Assembly (NCBI GenBank): GCA_021296235.1
Contig: JAGWAS010000028.1
Span: forward strand, 1,405-61,922
Length of the DNA stretch: 60,518 nucleotides
Origin: Paracoccaceae bacterium
Lineage (GTDB): Bacteria; Pseudomonadota; Alphaproteobacteria; Rhodobacterales; Rhodobacteraceae
Reading direction: 5' to 3'
Position numbers and translations under genes: made by a program. Under the pieces are notes generated by a model. That model searched no databases. It saw only the letters and a program-made list of their open reading frames with translations, and had not been told where the DNA came from. Of this stretch, positions 37,064-46,544 are shown one piece after another. Position 1 is the first letter of the stretch. Each line of letters opens with the position of its first letter.

Positions 37064-38044
37064 TCAATCTCCATCCAAAAGGTTGAATCCCGTGGTCAGT
37101 CCCATTCGCGGGCCAGTTTCATTCCGGAGGATATGGCGGACATGATCAATGGATTGCTGCAGCGCCTCCACCATCAATCGCCCTCGGGGGTTCATTACTC
37201 CCAGAAAGACCGGATCATCGAGGCGGTTTGCCCTCGCGATGGTTCCCTCAAACGCGGCGTCCAAGGCCGGGTCATTGTCAGACAGAAAAGCTGCAAGCTC
37301 TCTGGTCGCCTCAAGAGACAGCACCACATGGGCAAGCGAACGGCCAGAACGGCGAGCTTCCGACCTGTTTGGACGCGGTCGATCGAATGTGCCAAGGGGT
37401 CGCCCAAGCCGTGTTTCCGAGGTGAATTGCAACGCGGTTGTCAAAGCCGTGAATAGCTGTCGCAACGCCTCATTCCGATCCCGGAAAATGTCATTGGTTC
37501 CCGCAGTCCGCATGAGATCTGCATAAACATGTTCCCAATCCTTTAGGATCGCCGTCGCACTTTCTGCAATGTCAGCGGTAATTGCCCGGATTAACGCACA
37601 CCTGTAGCCGGGACCAGCAAGTTCGGCGATTGCCGGGTCGTAAAGCATGAACTCAAGCGCATGAAACCCCCGGCCAGCGACGGAAACAGTGCGGAAGGAT
37701 CAGAGGTCAAAATCAGGGAGCGAAGAACCTTTGGGGTTTTCCCCTTGGTGTCCGGCCCAAATTGCCAAGGCAAACGCCCTGTCATCCACTTCGGAGGGAC
37801 CAAAACGCAGGTGGCTAACGCGCACCCAGGCGTCGAAAGCGGTGTGGTATTTTTCTCGGAATTCGGGATCGCCGGAATTGCAAGGCTTCGCAGCATTCGC
37901 AAGACTGGACGCCTCCTGAACGAGGAGGCGGAAACCGGGAAGAACATGGTCATCAATGGTGCGGTCAATGACGGAGTCTTCCGCAAGCGCAGAGACCGCA
38001 ATGTGGACGCACAAACCAACGATGCAAACGGCTTTTCCTTGCAT
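37064..38044 (-). pseudogene. Imelysin-family iron-uptake protein, broken by two small indels
   Basis: ATG 38044 opens a secreted protein (signal VCIVGLCVHIAVSALA; DDHVLPGFRLLVQEA; FDAWVRVSHLRFGPSE) that stays in frame to FALAIW. Next to a GGG run (37756-37758 on the plus strand) the family sequence moves to another frame (WPDTKGKTPKVLRSLI), then near 37695-37699 returns to the original one (FRTVSVAGRGFHALEFMLYDP) and continues to 37064. Read literally, the first frame ends at a TGA just past 37700. A +1 and a -1 change explain it. Imelysins are periplasmic proteins proposed to take part in iron uptake. Confidence 0.83.
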
Positions 38045-38045
38045 C

Positions 38046-38520
38046 CTAAAGACTCTCCAGAAAGGCGATCAGCGCTGCTCTTTGCCCGGGGGGCATTTCA
38101 ATCACGGCATCGCGCTGGGATTGCGCTTCACCGGCATGCCAGAGGATTGCCTCCAACAACGATCTTGCCCGTCCATCATGAAGGAAAAAGGTGTGGCCTG
38201 ACACACGCTTGGTCAATCCAATTCCCCACAATGGCGGCGTGCGCCGGACGATTGTCGGCAAGACCCGGTCTCATGTCGTGGAGGAACATGTCCGTGTATG
38301 GCCAAATCAACTGAAAACTCTGCTAAGGGCGATCTTCAAGCCTGTGCGCAACAAATGAAGGCTTGTGGCAGGAGGCACATCCTGTGGCATGAAACACAGC
38401 CTTGCCAAAGAGAACCTGCGGGTCCCCTGCGGAGCGGCGCACACTGCCACTGATATCATGCGCAACGATTGCCTGTTGTTGCTCATGGCAGTTTGAGATG
38501 CAAATCTCAACTCGGCGCAG
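38046..38520 (-). pseudogene. Remnant of a diheme (DUF1111) oxidoreductase of the imelysin locus
   Basis: Pieces of the family C-terminal half can be read: ICISNCHEQQQAIVAHDISG, then FHATGCASCHKPSFVAHR with a CxxCH haem site at 38365-38379. An in-frame TAG follows at 38323-38325 where relatives have Glu, then LIWPYTDMFLHDM and RPGLADNRP. After a frame change near 38240-38255 comes RTPPLWGIGLTKRVSGHTFFLHDGRARSLLEAI to the stop at 38046. The N-terminal half is not recognisable. Intact homologues are periplasmic cytochrome-c-peroxidase-like proteins next to imelysin. Clearly non-functional. Confidence 0.8.
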
Positions 38521-38707
38521 TTACCGACAGCATGGAAACGCCTTGATATGTTTGGGTCAAGATCATTCGATTTCCGTCGTGCCGGAACTGAAAACGGCAA
38601 CTGGATGCATTCAAAACAGGAAAGTACCTGTCATCCTCCGTTTCCGGCAGGAGTCTACACGTCCATTCACGTCCTTCATGCATTCTTCGGCGAAGCAATA
38701 ATGCAGT

Positions 38708-41028
38708 TCAATTCTTCCGAAGTGCCATTGCAACCCGTTCAGGGGTCATGGGAAGATCAACCCAGACGCCGATTGCATTGTAGCTGCGATCGGAGATTCG
38801 CCGGCTCCCCGGGCTCCAAATGGTCCAACCGGATCCGGTGCCTCCTCAAATAGTACTTCGGCTTGCCAGGGAAAATCAGCACATCGCAACAGTTTGTAGT
38901 CAAGAAGGTTGGCATTCTTGATTGCGCCGGTTTCCCCATCAAACACCAGATGCTCGTATAGGGCAAAACCGGAGCCGCAGATCGCACCGCCGATCACCTG
39001 ATTCTTGAGCACTTGCGGATTCACCACCGTTCCGCTGTCTTGAACCGCCAAGAAATCAATGATCTTCACCTGACCGGTTTCGATGTCGACCTCGACTTCG
39101 GCAAATTGTGCACCGAACTGCCGTGCAAAGGTTGTCGACGGGGGCATTGGCACGGACGGCCTGCCGGTAATTGACGAAGTCTGACCCAATGTCTCCGAGC
39201 GAAGTTCGTTCAGGACTTCACGAAAACTGTAGCGCCGGTTTGACTTCGGTTCGGCCCTCGGATGAACTTCGCCGTCAGTGATGTCCAGTTCATCGATATC
39301 GGCATTGTCGAAGAACTCGCGAGATGCAATTTCAAGCAACTGCCTACGGGCATCATTTGCCGCTGCGCGCGTCGCCCAACCGGTGCGGTACATTGTGCTG
39401 CTTGCTAGCGAACCATGGTTCCAGGGGCAGGAATCGGTATCGCCTGTCTCTATCTCGATCATCTCAAACGGCAGGCCGAGTTCTTCGGCCGCAACCTGAG
39501 ACTGCGTCGTTTCGCTTCCCTGGCCCTGCCGGCCAACCGAACAGTGGACTTTCGCACTGCCATCCGGATTGATGCGCACGACAGCTGATGACGAACCTTC
39601 AAATTCCACACCACAAACATGCGCACCGGTTCCAACTCCAACGCCGCGGTGCAATGATCCATCAACCGCATGCGGAACTGCCCAACCCTTCCACCGATCC
39701 TTCCATCTGAAAGCACTGGCCCCGCGCTCCAATATGGCGCGCGTTCCGCCGCTCGAAAGGCAAAAGAGTTCCGGCCAGTCCTTTCGAAGGTGGGGCGGTA
39801 TGCCCTCAATGTAGGCGTCGCGATTTCCCTTCATGTTGTCCCGACTGTGCTGCATGCGCAATTCGTCGCCGGCGGTGATTTGGTTCAGTATGCGGAATTC
39901 AACTGGATCCATTCCAACCTTTTCGGCCAAACGGTCGGCCACGCGCTCGACACTTGCCCCCAATGTGCAATCGCCAACGCCGCGCATGCAACCCGCTGTC
40001 AGCAGGTTGGTGTTGATGCCATGGATAGCATAGTTGCCGTTCTTTGCCTTTCCCCACATGTCCACGCAAAAGAAACCGACATCGTCCTTGAAACCATAAC
40101 CGCCATTGTCAATCAGATGATCGAATTCGGCCAATGTGATGCGGCCATCCCTCGTGCACCCCATCCTGCCGCGCGTGCGCTCCAGATGGCGACGCTTTAC
40201 AGTTGACATGCATTCTTCATTTGTGAGTTCGATCTTCGCGGGCTGCCGGATCTTCTTGGCGAGCAGCACGGTGATCAGCATGAAGTTGTTGCTCCACCAC
40301 TGCCCGAATGAACTGCCGCAGGGAAGTGCCATCACGCGGATCTTGCTCAGAGGGATGCCAAGTGCCTCGTGGATTCCATCCCTGAGTTCCGAAGGGGTCT
40401 GGGATGAGGTCCAGACGGTAACCCGATCCGACATCCACTCGGCAATGCAGGCATTTCGGCCAAGCGGTGCATATTGCTGACTCATATAGGATATGTCGCA
40501 GTCAACAATGATCTCCGCCTCCTCCTCGCCTTTCTGCAGATCGCCCCACTTGACGGCATACGGCGGACGCTCATTGCCTTCGACCCGGATTGTCGGAGCG
40601 TCTTGCCGGCGCGCGAGTTCCATGTCGAAGACATGCGGCAGTGGCTCGTATTCAACCTCGATCAGTTCCACCGCCTTCTCGGCGATGTCGCTTGAAACGG
40701 CTGCCACGGCTGCCACATCGTCCCCGACAAAACGGCCGATTCCGTCCAAGACCTTGCCGCGATAGTTGAACCAAGCCGACTCCCAATCATTTTGGGGCAC
40801 ATCCTCGTGCGTGAGCACACCAAGCACGCCGGGCAATTCCTCCGCCTTGCGGGTATCAATCCTGGCAATCTTGGCATGGGGATGCGGACACCGCAGGATC
40901 TTTCCGTGGGCCATGTTTTGCACAGTCATGTCGACGGCATATTTCAGTGAGCCAGTCACCTTTTCCCGCGCATCCTTGACATGGACACCCTTGCCAATCA
41001 CGTCGAAGCTTCTTTTGGCGACTTCCAT
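38708..41028 (-). pseudogene. Molybdenum hydroxylase large subunit (xanthine dehydrogenase family), frameshifted C-terminus
   Basis: The molybdopterin-binding subunit of a xanthine dehydrogenase-type enzyme. From ATG 41028 (GGAGG upstream) it shows VIGKGVHVKDAREKVTGSLK, RFVGDDVAAVAA, the cofactor-loop segments SSFGQWWSNN and GRQGQGSETTQSQVAAEE, and FGARGAGESPI with the catalytic Glu. The frame then runs to TGA at 38746, while the family tail (NAIGVWVDLPMTPERVAMAL) appears in another frame from about 38780 to a stop at 38708. About 10-12 codons plus frame are lost. The enzyme may be inactive or merely shortened; the catalytic Glu is kept. It is the last gene of a three-subunit set. Confidence 0.82.
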
Positions 41029-41082
41029 CTGGCCGATCCTCCGTTCAATCCAAGCGCCCTTCACCGGATCTGCCGATCACGT

Positions 41083-41550
41083 TCAGGCGAATTCCCTCAA
41101 TTTTGCTGCGGCGCGCATGACTGACCGAACGATATAGGGATACGCACCGCAGCGGCATATGTTGCCGCTCATGGCCACGGACACCTCATCATGCGTTGGA
41201 TTTGGATTTTCCGCGAGGAAGGCCTTGGCAGTCAAAATGAAGCCGGGAGTGCAGAATGCGCACTGAAATCCCTGTTCCTCAATAAAAGCCTCCTGCACCG
41301 GATCCAAGTCGTCAGGTGTTCCAATGCCCTCTATGGTGACTATGCTTTTGCCTTCACCCTGATTGACCAGCATCAAGCAGGAAGTGCAGGGTCTCCCGTC
41401 CACCAGGACCGTGCAGGATCCGCATTCACCCTCTGAGCAAGATACACGGACGCCGATCAACCCCATTTCTGTTCGCAGCACATCCGCAAGTGTCCTGTGA
41501 GGCTTGATATCAAGGTCCACGTTTCTGCTGTTTACATGCAGGTTAACCAT
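41083..41550 (-). CDS. Molybdenum hydroxylase small subunit, two [2Fe-2S] clusters
   Basis: The 155-residue protein has a ferredoxin-like N-terminal cluster site (CSEGECGSCTVLVDGRPCTSC) and a C-terminal helical cluster site (CAFCTPGFIL and NICRCGAYPYI). This is the standard electron-transfer subunit of xanthine dehydrogenase and carbon-monoxide dehydrogenase-type enzymes, passing electrons from the molybdenum centre to FAD. It lies between the FAD subunit and the large subunit with gaps of 4 and 54 bp. Confidence 0.95.
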   Translation of the reverse strand: MVNLHVNSRNVDLDIKPHRTLADVLRTEMGLIGVRVSCSEGECGSCTVLVDGRPCTSCLMLVNQGEGKSIVTIEGIGTPDDLDPVQEAFIEEQGFQCAFCTPGFILTAKAFLAENPNPTHDEVSVAMSGNICRCGAYPYIVRSVMRAAAKLREFA

Positions 41551-41554
41551 CTCT

Positions 41555-42439
41555 TCATGCCTTCAGTTGAATTGCGCAATCCTGCAAGGTTCTTCGCACC
41601 ATGACCTTAACCATCTGGCGTCGATATTCCGCGCTTGCCCGAACATCGGATATCGGTTTGGCGGCAATTGCCGACAATTCCTCGACTTTCTGCAGTTCCT
41701 CGCGGTCGCGACCAAGTTCCCGAACCGACAATCCCAAAAGCAGAGTTTCGGCATCCGATACCCTAAGTATTACCGGGGCAACGGCTCCAAGCGCGATTCC
41801 ACAACCGTTGATCACGCCGTCCGAATCGACGGAAATGCATGACGAAGCGTTCACCAAGGCAATATCCACAACTGTCCTGTCAATTCTGCGGTAGCTGGCA
41901 ACGACTTTCAGGTCGGGATTGAGTGGAATTCTGATTTCTTCCAAGAGTTCACCGCCACTAAGGGAAGTCTTGTTCACGCCCAGAAAAAATTCTTCCATCC
42001 GCACTCTGCGCCGTCCTTTGGGTCCGGCCAGCACTGCATCCGCATTCATTGCGACGAACGCGGGGGACAGGTCGGCGGCCGGAGATGCGTTGCAGAGGTT
42101 GCCCCCGACGGTCGCGATGGTTCGGGTTTGCGGCGTACACATCAGTTTCGTGATGTCGCTGAGGGTATTCAGCAGGCAGTGACGGTCAGCTGAGCGATCC
42201 AATTCGTCCAGGGATGTCATTGCACCAATTCGTATCGAATCACGATCAATCTCAATGCCGCGCAATCCTTCGATCCTGGTGATGTCGATGCAGAGCTCCG
42301 GGGAATGGATCGAGCGCATCCAATGAAGGACCATGTCGGTGCCGCCCGCCCAGTACATCGCCGTTGTGCCCAGATCGGCCTTCATGGCAACCGCCTCGTC
42401 AATTGAGGCGGGGCGCCGGTATTGAAACTCAGATCTCAT
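41555..42439 (-). CDS. Molybdenum hydroxylase FAD-binding (medium) subunit
   Basis: The 294-residue protein starts MRSEFQYRRPASIDEAV and has AGGTDMVLHW, the flavin loop CTPQTRTIATVGGNLCNASPAADL and the CO-dehydrogenase-type C-terminal domain. It holds FAD and hands electrons to the final acceptor. ATG 42439 has AAGGAG upstream, while an ATG at 42526 lies in the neighbouring gene. It begins the medium, small, large order and follows the transporter genes, so uptake and hydroxylation of one substrate are probably co-regulated. Confidence 0.94.
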   Translation of the reverse strand: MRSEFQYRRPASIDEAVAMKADLGTTAMYWAGGTDMVLHWMRSIHSPELCIDITRIEGLRGIEIDRDSIRIGAMTSLDELDRSADRHCLLNTLSDITKLMCTPQTRTIATVGGNLCNASPAADLSPAFVAMNADAVLAGPKGRRRVRMEEFFLGVNKTSLSGGELLEEIRIPLNPDLKVVASYRRIDRTVVDIALVNASSCISVDSDGVINGCGIALGAVAPVILRVSDAETLLLGLSVRELGRDREELQKVEELSAIAAKPISDVRASAEYRRQMVKVMVRRTLQDCAIQLKA

Positions 42440-42526
42440 TACGGCTCCTTTGCAGGGAGGACACCTCGGTGAACCAATGCGTCGCCGGGAACGGTTCGCA
42501 TGCACAGTTCCCGGTCTGTAGCGCAA

Positions 42527-43675
42527 TCAAATGGGCAGACGACCCACCCAGCGGTTCGAATCGTATTCCCTGTCCAATCCCTCCGCGACAAGCGACTCGA
42601 TTATGCTGTTGTCGATGCCATCTTCGGCAGGCGTTATGCTGTCTATGACGCCGGCCTCCATGTATACGTCGCCAAACAGTTGCCAGGTGTCGGCCAGGTA
42701 TCCTGGTTCGCAGTCGGGCTTTCCTCCAACCAGCATTCCCCATCCGCTCGAGCCTTCGGGTGGCTGCGGAGCATCCGAAGGTATGCTGTCACACATCGGC
42801 ACACCGCCCTCAATTCCGATCGCACCCATGTTTTGATTCAGATTCAACATGATCGCTCCCGCTTGGGTCAGGCGCACATCTGCCTCCGGCCAATCAAGGC
42901 CCTCAGCAATAATCCTGTTGCCCTCCTCAGGATTCTTCTTCCACCAATCGACAGCTTCAAACCAAGCCCGAATAACCTCCCGCGCCGTTTCTGGGTTCTC
43001 ATCCAGCCATCTGCTGCTGCAACCGATTGAATCTGAAATCAGACCGCGCTCCCAAGTGCGATCGGTCCTGCTCGTCTTCAGCTTGTGAGCCCCTTCCCTT
43101 TCCAGCGATTGGGTCGAGAACGGAATGAAATTTACATCAACATCCAACTGTCCGCTGGTGAAGGCGGCAGTCGCATCCTGCGGAAGCAGAATCATGTGAT
43201 TGGCGCTATCAAGCGGAATGCCGGCTCGCTTGAGGGTCAAGAGCATCCACATATGATTGAGAAAGCCATAGTCGGCCGCAAAGGATTTTCCGGCAAGGTC
43301 GGAATCCGACTGAATGGAATCATCGGCGATCATCTCATCAAGTCCATATGACATGAGCGGAACTGCAACATGTCTCACCGGCACTCCAGACGAAACGGTT
43401 ACCACCGTTGAATCCATCGTTGTCATCATGCAGTGGATCGAACCGCTGGAGAGACCGGCATTCCGGGCTGTGATGTCTTCAATGATCTTGACCTCGACAT
43501 CAATGTCCTTCGCCATGCCCTTTTCCTTGACTATGAACCACGGTCCGTAAACCGACACGGAGATCATGGTCACAACGAATTCATCCTTACCCTGCGCAGT
43601 TACCGGAACCATTGTCAGCGCAACTGACATCGCCAGTGCACAAGCCGCAGAAAATATTTTTGACAGTTGTTTCAT
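42527..43675 (-). CDS. ABC transporter substrate-binding protein, nitrate/sulfonate (NitT/TauT, NMT1) type
   Basis: The 382-residue protein has a Sec signal (SAACALAMSVALTMVPVTAQG) and an NMT1-like core: VYGPWFIVKEKGMAKDIDVEVKII, AGLSSGSIHCMMTTMDSTVV, AVPLMSYGLDEMIADDSI, LAGKSFAADYGFLNHMWML and WLDENPETAREVIRAWFEA. Relatives bind nitrate, taurine, sulfonates, pyrimidine precursors or aromatic acids. AAGGAG precedes ATG 43675. It is encoded with its own ATPase and permease and a molybdenum hydroxylase, so the ligand is probably the hydroxylase substrate. Confidence 0.9.
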   Translation of the reverse strand: MKQLSKIFSAACALAMSVALTMVPVTAQGKDEFVVTMISVSVYGPWFIVKEKGMAKDIDVEVKIIEDITARNAGLSSGSIHCMMTTMDSTVVTVSSGVPVRHVAVPLMSYGLDEMIADDSIQSDSDLAGKSFAADYGFLNHMWMLLTLKRAGIPLDSANHMILLPQDATAAFTSGQLDVDVNFIPFSTQSLEREGAHKLKTSRTDRTWERGLISDSIGCSSRWLDENPETAREVIRAWFEAVDWWKKNPEEGNRIIAEGLDWPEADVRLTQAGAIMLNLNQNMGAIGIEGGVPMCDSIPSDAPQPPEGSSGWGMLVGGKPDCEPGYLADTWQLFGDVYMEAGVIDSITPAEDGIDNSIIESLVAEGLDREYDSNRWVGRLPI

Positions 43676-43723
43676 TGCACTCTCCTTTTGCCGTGATTCC
43701 GCAATCCGGTGCGGAACCAACCT

Positions 43724-44527
43724 TCAGTTTTGTATCTCTTCCCGCATCCAGGCGAATAGCTGCTGCTCGGCCCTGATGTAGCCATCCTGTTCCAGCAATT
43801 CCTCTTTCTTCCGAAAACGCCGGCCAGCCTTGAAGTCCAAAATTATGTCCTGCTTGATCCGCCCCGGATTCCTGGTGAAGAATATTATCCGATCCGCCAA
43901 GTAGATCGCTTCCTGAATGTCATGGGTAACAAGGACAACGGTCTTGTTTTCCGCTTGGAATATTTCGATCATCATCTCCTGCATTTCCCAGCGGACTTGG
44001 GCATCCAAGGCACCAAACGGCTCATCCATCAGCAGCACCCGCGGGTTCTGTGCCAACGTTCTGGCAATCGCAACGCGCTGCTTCATTCCGCCGGACAACT
44101 CAGCTGGATACTGATGCGCCGCAGGGGACAACCTGACCTCTTCAAGGAGCTGCATGGCCCGTTTCCTTCGCTCAACCGGCGGAACCTTCAGAATTTTCAT
44201 TCCGTATTCCACGTTCTTCAGTGCCGTGAGCCACGGAAATGATGTATAGGCCTGAAATATCATGCCTCGTTCCGGGCCCGGCCCATGCACCGAGTTACCG
44301 TACACGACGATTTCCCCGTCTGTTGGCGGCTCAAGGCCAGCAATCATTCTCAGAACTGTGGTCTTGCCGCAGCCTGAAGGACCAACCAATGCGGTTACCT
44401 GTCCTTCCTGAACTTCGAAGGATACGTCTGACACTGCAGTGAAGGTTCCTGCCAGGTATTCCCGAGTTACCTTCCTGACGTCGATCACGGGAGACTTTGT
44501 CCGGTTCCCGGATTCCGCTTGGTTCAT
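43724..44527 (-). CDS. ABC transporter ATPase, NitT/TauT type
   Basis: The 267-residue ATPase has Walker A GPSGCGKT, Q-loop IFQAYTSFPWLT, signature LSGGMKQR, Walker B VLLMDEPFGALD and H-loop THDIQEAI, all typical of the nitrate/taurine import family. ATG 44527 overlaps the permease stop as ATGA and opens MNQAESGNR; an upstream ATG at 44806 runs through the permease gene in another frame and is not real. Confidence 0.95.
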   Translation of the reverse strand: MNQAESGNRTKSPVIDVRKVTREYLAGTFTAVSDVSFEVQEGQVTALVGPSGCGKTTVLRMIAGLEPPTDGEIVVYGNSVHGPGPERGMIFQAYTSFPWLTALKNVEYGMKILKVPPVERRKRAMQLLEEVRLSPAAHQYPAELSGGMKQRVAIARTLAQNPRVLLMDEPFGALDAQVRWEMQEMMIEIFQAENKTVVLVTHDIQEAIYLADRIIFFTRNPGRIKQDIILDFKAGRRFRKKEELLEQDGYIRAEQQLFAWMREEIQN

Positions 44528-45414
44528 TGCTTGCGCCTCCGGTTCCAGGGAAACAGAAAATGCGCAACCAGTCGGAACAGGATGTCGGTAAGCACACCCA
44601 AAATGCCTATTGCCAAGATTCCAGCCATGATGACATCCACCTTCAGGAACCGGCCTGCCCGCATCATGACCGCACCGATGCCGTCCTGGGCTGCGACGAT
44701 TTCTGCGATGACGAGATAGGTGTATCCCACCGCGATCATGTTCCGCATGGAATCCATGATTGCCGGCGCAGCAGCGCGACCAACCACATTCACCACGATT
44801 TCCCAACGGCTTGCACCCATTGTCATGGCCGCTTCGATCAATTCCTTCTGAACCGACTCGGTATTGTCGAGGATCAGCGCCACCAGGAAGAAGATCACCC
44901 CAAGAAACAGCAGAGCCAGCTTCTGCGTGTCCGTTGGACCAAACCAGACCAGAAGAAGTGGAATGAACGATGCCGCGGGCAGATATCTTGCCCCGGAAAT
45001 GGTTGGATTGATCAGGGCACGCATACGGGAAAAGCAGCCCATGAAAATTCCAAGTGGAACTGCAACAAGGCAGGCAGCGAAAAAGCTGGCAAAAATCCTG
45101 TAGGCAGAAATCAGGACATCCGAAAGGAAGTTGCGTTCCACAATCAGGGTTATCAAGGTTGCAACAACGTGCTGAGGCGAGGGAAGGAAACGCCGGCTTT
45201 CCTCATCCGTGGCGTAATGTGCGGCCTCCCACAGGAGGAAGAACAGGAACGCTCCGATCACTCCCAGAATCAACGTCTCCCTCGACGAAGTCGGTGTAAG
45301 CAGTCGCAGATAGGGCAGCTTTGGAACCTTCCTGCTGCTTGCGGGCCGCTCCATTTCCTTGACCATGGTCGCCCCGGTCTGCACCGACGTGATGCTGTTT
45401 TGCTCGGACATCAA
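44524..45414 (-). CDS. ABC transporter permease, NitT/TauT type
   Basis: The 296-residue permease has a cytoplasmic N-terminal tail of about 45 residues, six membrane segments (first ILGVIGAFLFFLLWEAAHY), and the EAA loop EAAMTMGASRWEIVVNVVGRAAAPAIM. The family motif ASFIPLLLVWFG is present. It is the first gene of the operon, divergent from a LysR regulator; two successive Met codons (45414, 45411) could start it. Confidence 0.93.
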   Translation of the reverse strand: MMSEQNSITSVQTGATMVKEMERPASSRKVPKLPYLRLLTPTSSRETLILGVIGAFLFFLLWEAAHYATDEESRRFLPSPQHVVATLITLIVERNFLSDVLISAYRIFASFFAACLVAVPLGIFMGCFSRMRALINPTISGARYLPAASFIPLLLVWFGPTDTQKLALLFLGVIFFLVALILDNTESVQKELIEAAMTMGASRWEIVVNVVGRAAAPAIMDSMRNMIAVGYTYLVIAEIVAAQDGIGAVMMRAGRFLKVDVIMAGILAIGILGVLTDILFRLVAHFLFPWNRRRKQ

Positions 45415-45542
45415 ATGTTCAGTTTCTGCGCTTTCCGTGTTGGCATTTTGAATTGACGATTAAGGCGCAACAAACACCGGATACATATCTATCTTTCTGA
45501 CGTGCACATTTACGGCTATGAATGTAACTGGCGGCATCCGCA

Positions 45543-46544
45543 TTGGAGTTGCTCCGAAGGGAGGACAGCGCGATTTACAGATTGAGCGATGTGGACATAA
45601 GGATGCTGCGCGTGTTCATGGCAATCGTCGAAAGCCAAGGACTCACCAACGCTCAAGCGATCCTGAACATTGGCCAACCCACAATCAGCAACCATTTGGC
45701 GAACCTTGAAGGTCGGCTTGGCATCAAGCTGTGTTACCGCGGACGTGGCGGCTTCCGGCTGACCAGCAAGGGAGAGCAGGTCTACGAAGAAGCGGTTCGT
45801 CTGCTCAAGGTGATGGAACGCTTCGAAAACGTCACCATGGAATTGAAGGGATCACTCAGAGGGTATTTGAATGTTGCCGTCATAGACAGCGCCATAACCG
45901 ATACGAAAAATCCGGTCATTTCCGCACTGGAAACCTTCAACAGCCGTTCCCACGAAGTAACTGTCAGACTTGAAGTGATGACACCGTTCGAACTCGGCCG
46001 CGCCGTGCTGGATTTGGACGTCGACGTGGCAGTGGGTACATTTGACCACCATATAGCAGGTCTTGAATATCGGCCGATCTATGTTGAATCCAACGAACTA
46101 TATTGCGGCCGCAAACATCCGCTCTACAGAGCCAGGGGCCGATCGCAAATCCGCAAGCTGGTCCGGGAGGCGAAAAAAGTCACCCGAACCTATCTTGAAG
46201 GGCGCGATCTTTATCCACTTGGCCACGACGACGGCATCGCCAATGCCCAAGTGCGTTATCTTGAAGCGGCTGCCATCCTGATCCTTGCCGGCGGCCATGT
46301 CGGGTTTCTGCCCAAACATTATGCGCAATTCTGGGTCCATAAGGACGAGATGCGTTGCATCCTACCCGAGGAATACAAGTACCGGTCGCAATTCTATATC
46401 GTTACGCGAAAGTCGCCCAGAAAGTCAGTCATACTTGATACCTTCCTGCGCGACCTGAACGATGTCGTTGCCGGCCACCTTGCTACAGCAACCTCCGAAG
46501 AAATGGATCTGCCTGAATTGGCAGTTGCCAACACGTCGGATTGA
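45543..46544 (+). CDS. LysR-family transcriptional regulator, divergent from the hydroxylase-transporter operon
   Basis: A LysR regulator whose helix-turn-helix is clear: LRVFMAIVESQGLTNAQAILNIGQPTISNHLANLEGRLG, followed by RGFRLTSKGEQVYEEA-like sequence and an effector domain. The start is uncertain: TTG 45543 gives 333 residues, while TTG 45582 gives MSDVDIRMLRVF, a more usual N-terminus; a GGGAGG lies at 45559-45564, best placed for a start near 45573. Its divergent position suggests control of the permease, ATPase, binding protein and hydroxylase genes. Confidence 0.88.
   Translation: MELLRREDSAIYRLSDVDIRMLRVFMAIVESQGLTNAQAILNIGQPTISNHLANLEGRLGIKLCYRGRGGFRLTSKGEQVYEEAVRLLKVMERFENVTMELKGSLRGYLNVAVIDSAITDTKNPVISALETFNSRSHEVTVRLEVMTPFELGRAVLDLDVDVAVGTFDHHIAGLEYRPIYVESNELYCGRKHPLYRARGRSQIRKLVREAKKVTRTYLEGRDLYPLGHDDGIANAQVRYLEAAAILILAGGHVGFLPKHYAQFWVHKDEMRCILPEEYKYRSQFYIVTRKSPRKSVILDTFLRDLNDVVAGHLATATSEEMDLPELAVANTSD

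Noticed and set aside
37700..37715. In-frame TGA in the imelysin gene as a possible selenocysteine codon
   Set aside because: Family-like sequence is read in a shifted frame around it, so two indels explain it better. Imelysins have no known selenocysteine and no SECIS-like element was seen.
42540..42560. GGTTCGAATC, resembling a tRNA T-loop
   Set aside because: It lies inside the binding-protein gene and no cloverleaf can be built around it.
44528..44806. N-terminal extension of the NitT/TauT ATPase
   Set aside because: This frame runs antiphase through the permease gene; the ATGA overlap at 44524-44527 is the real junction.
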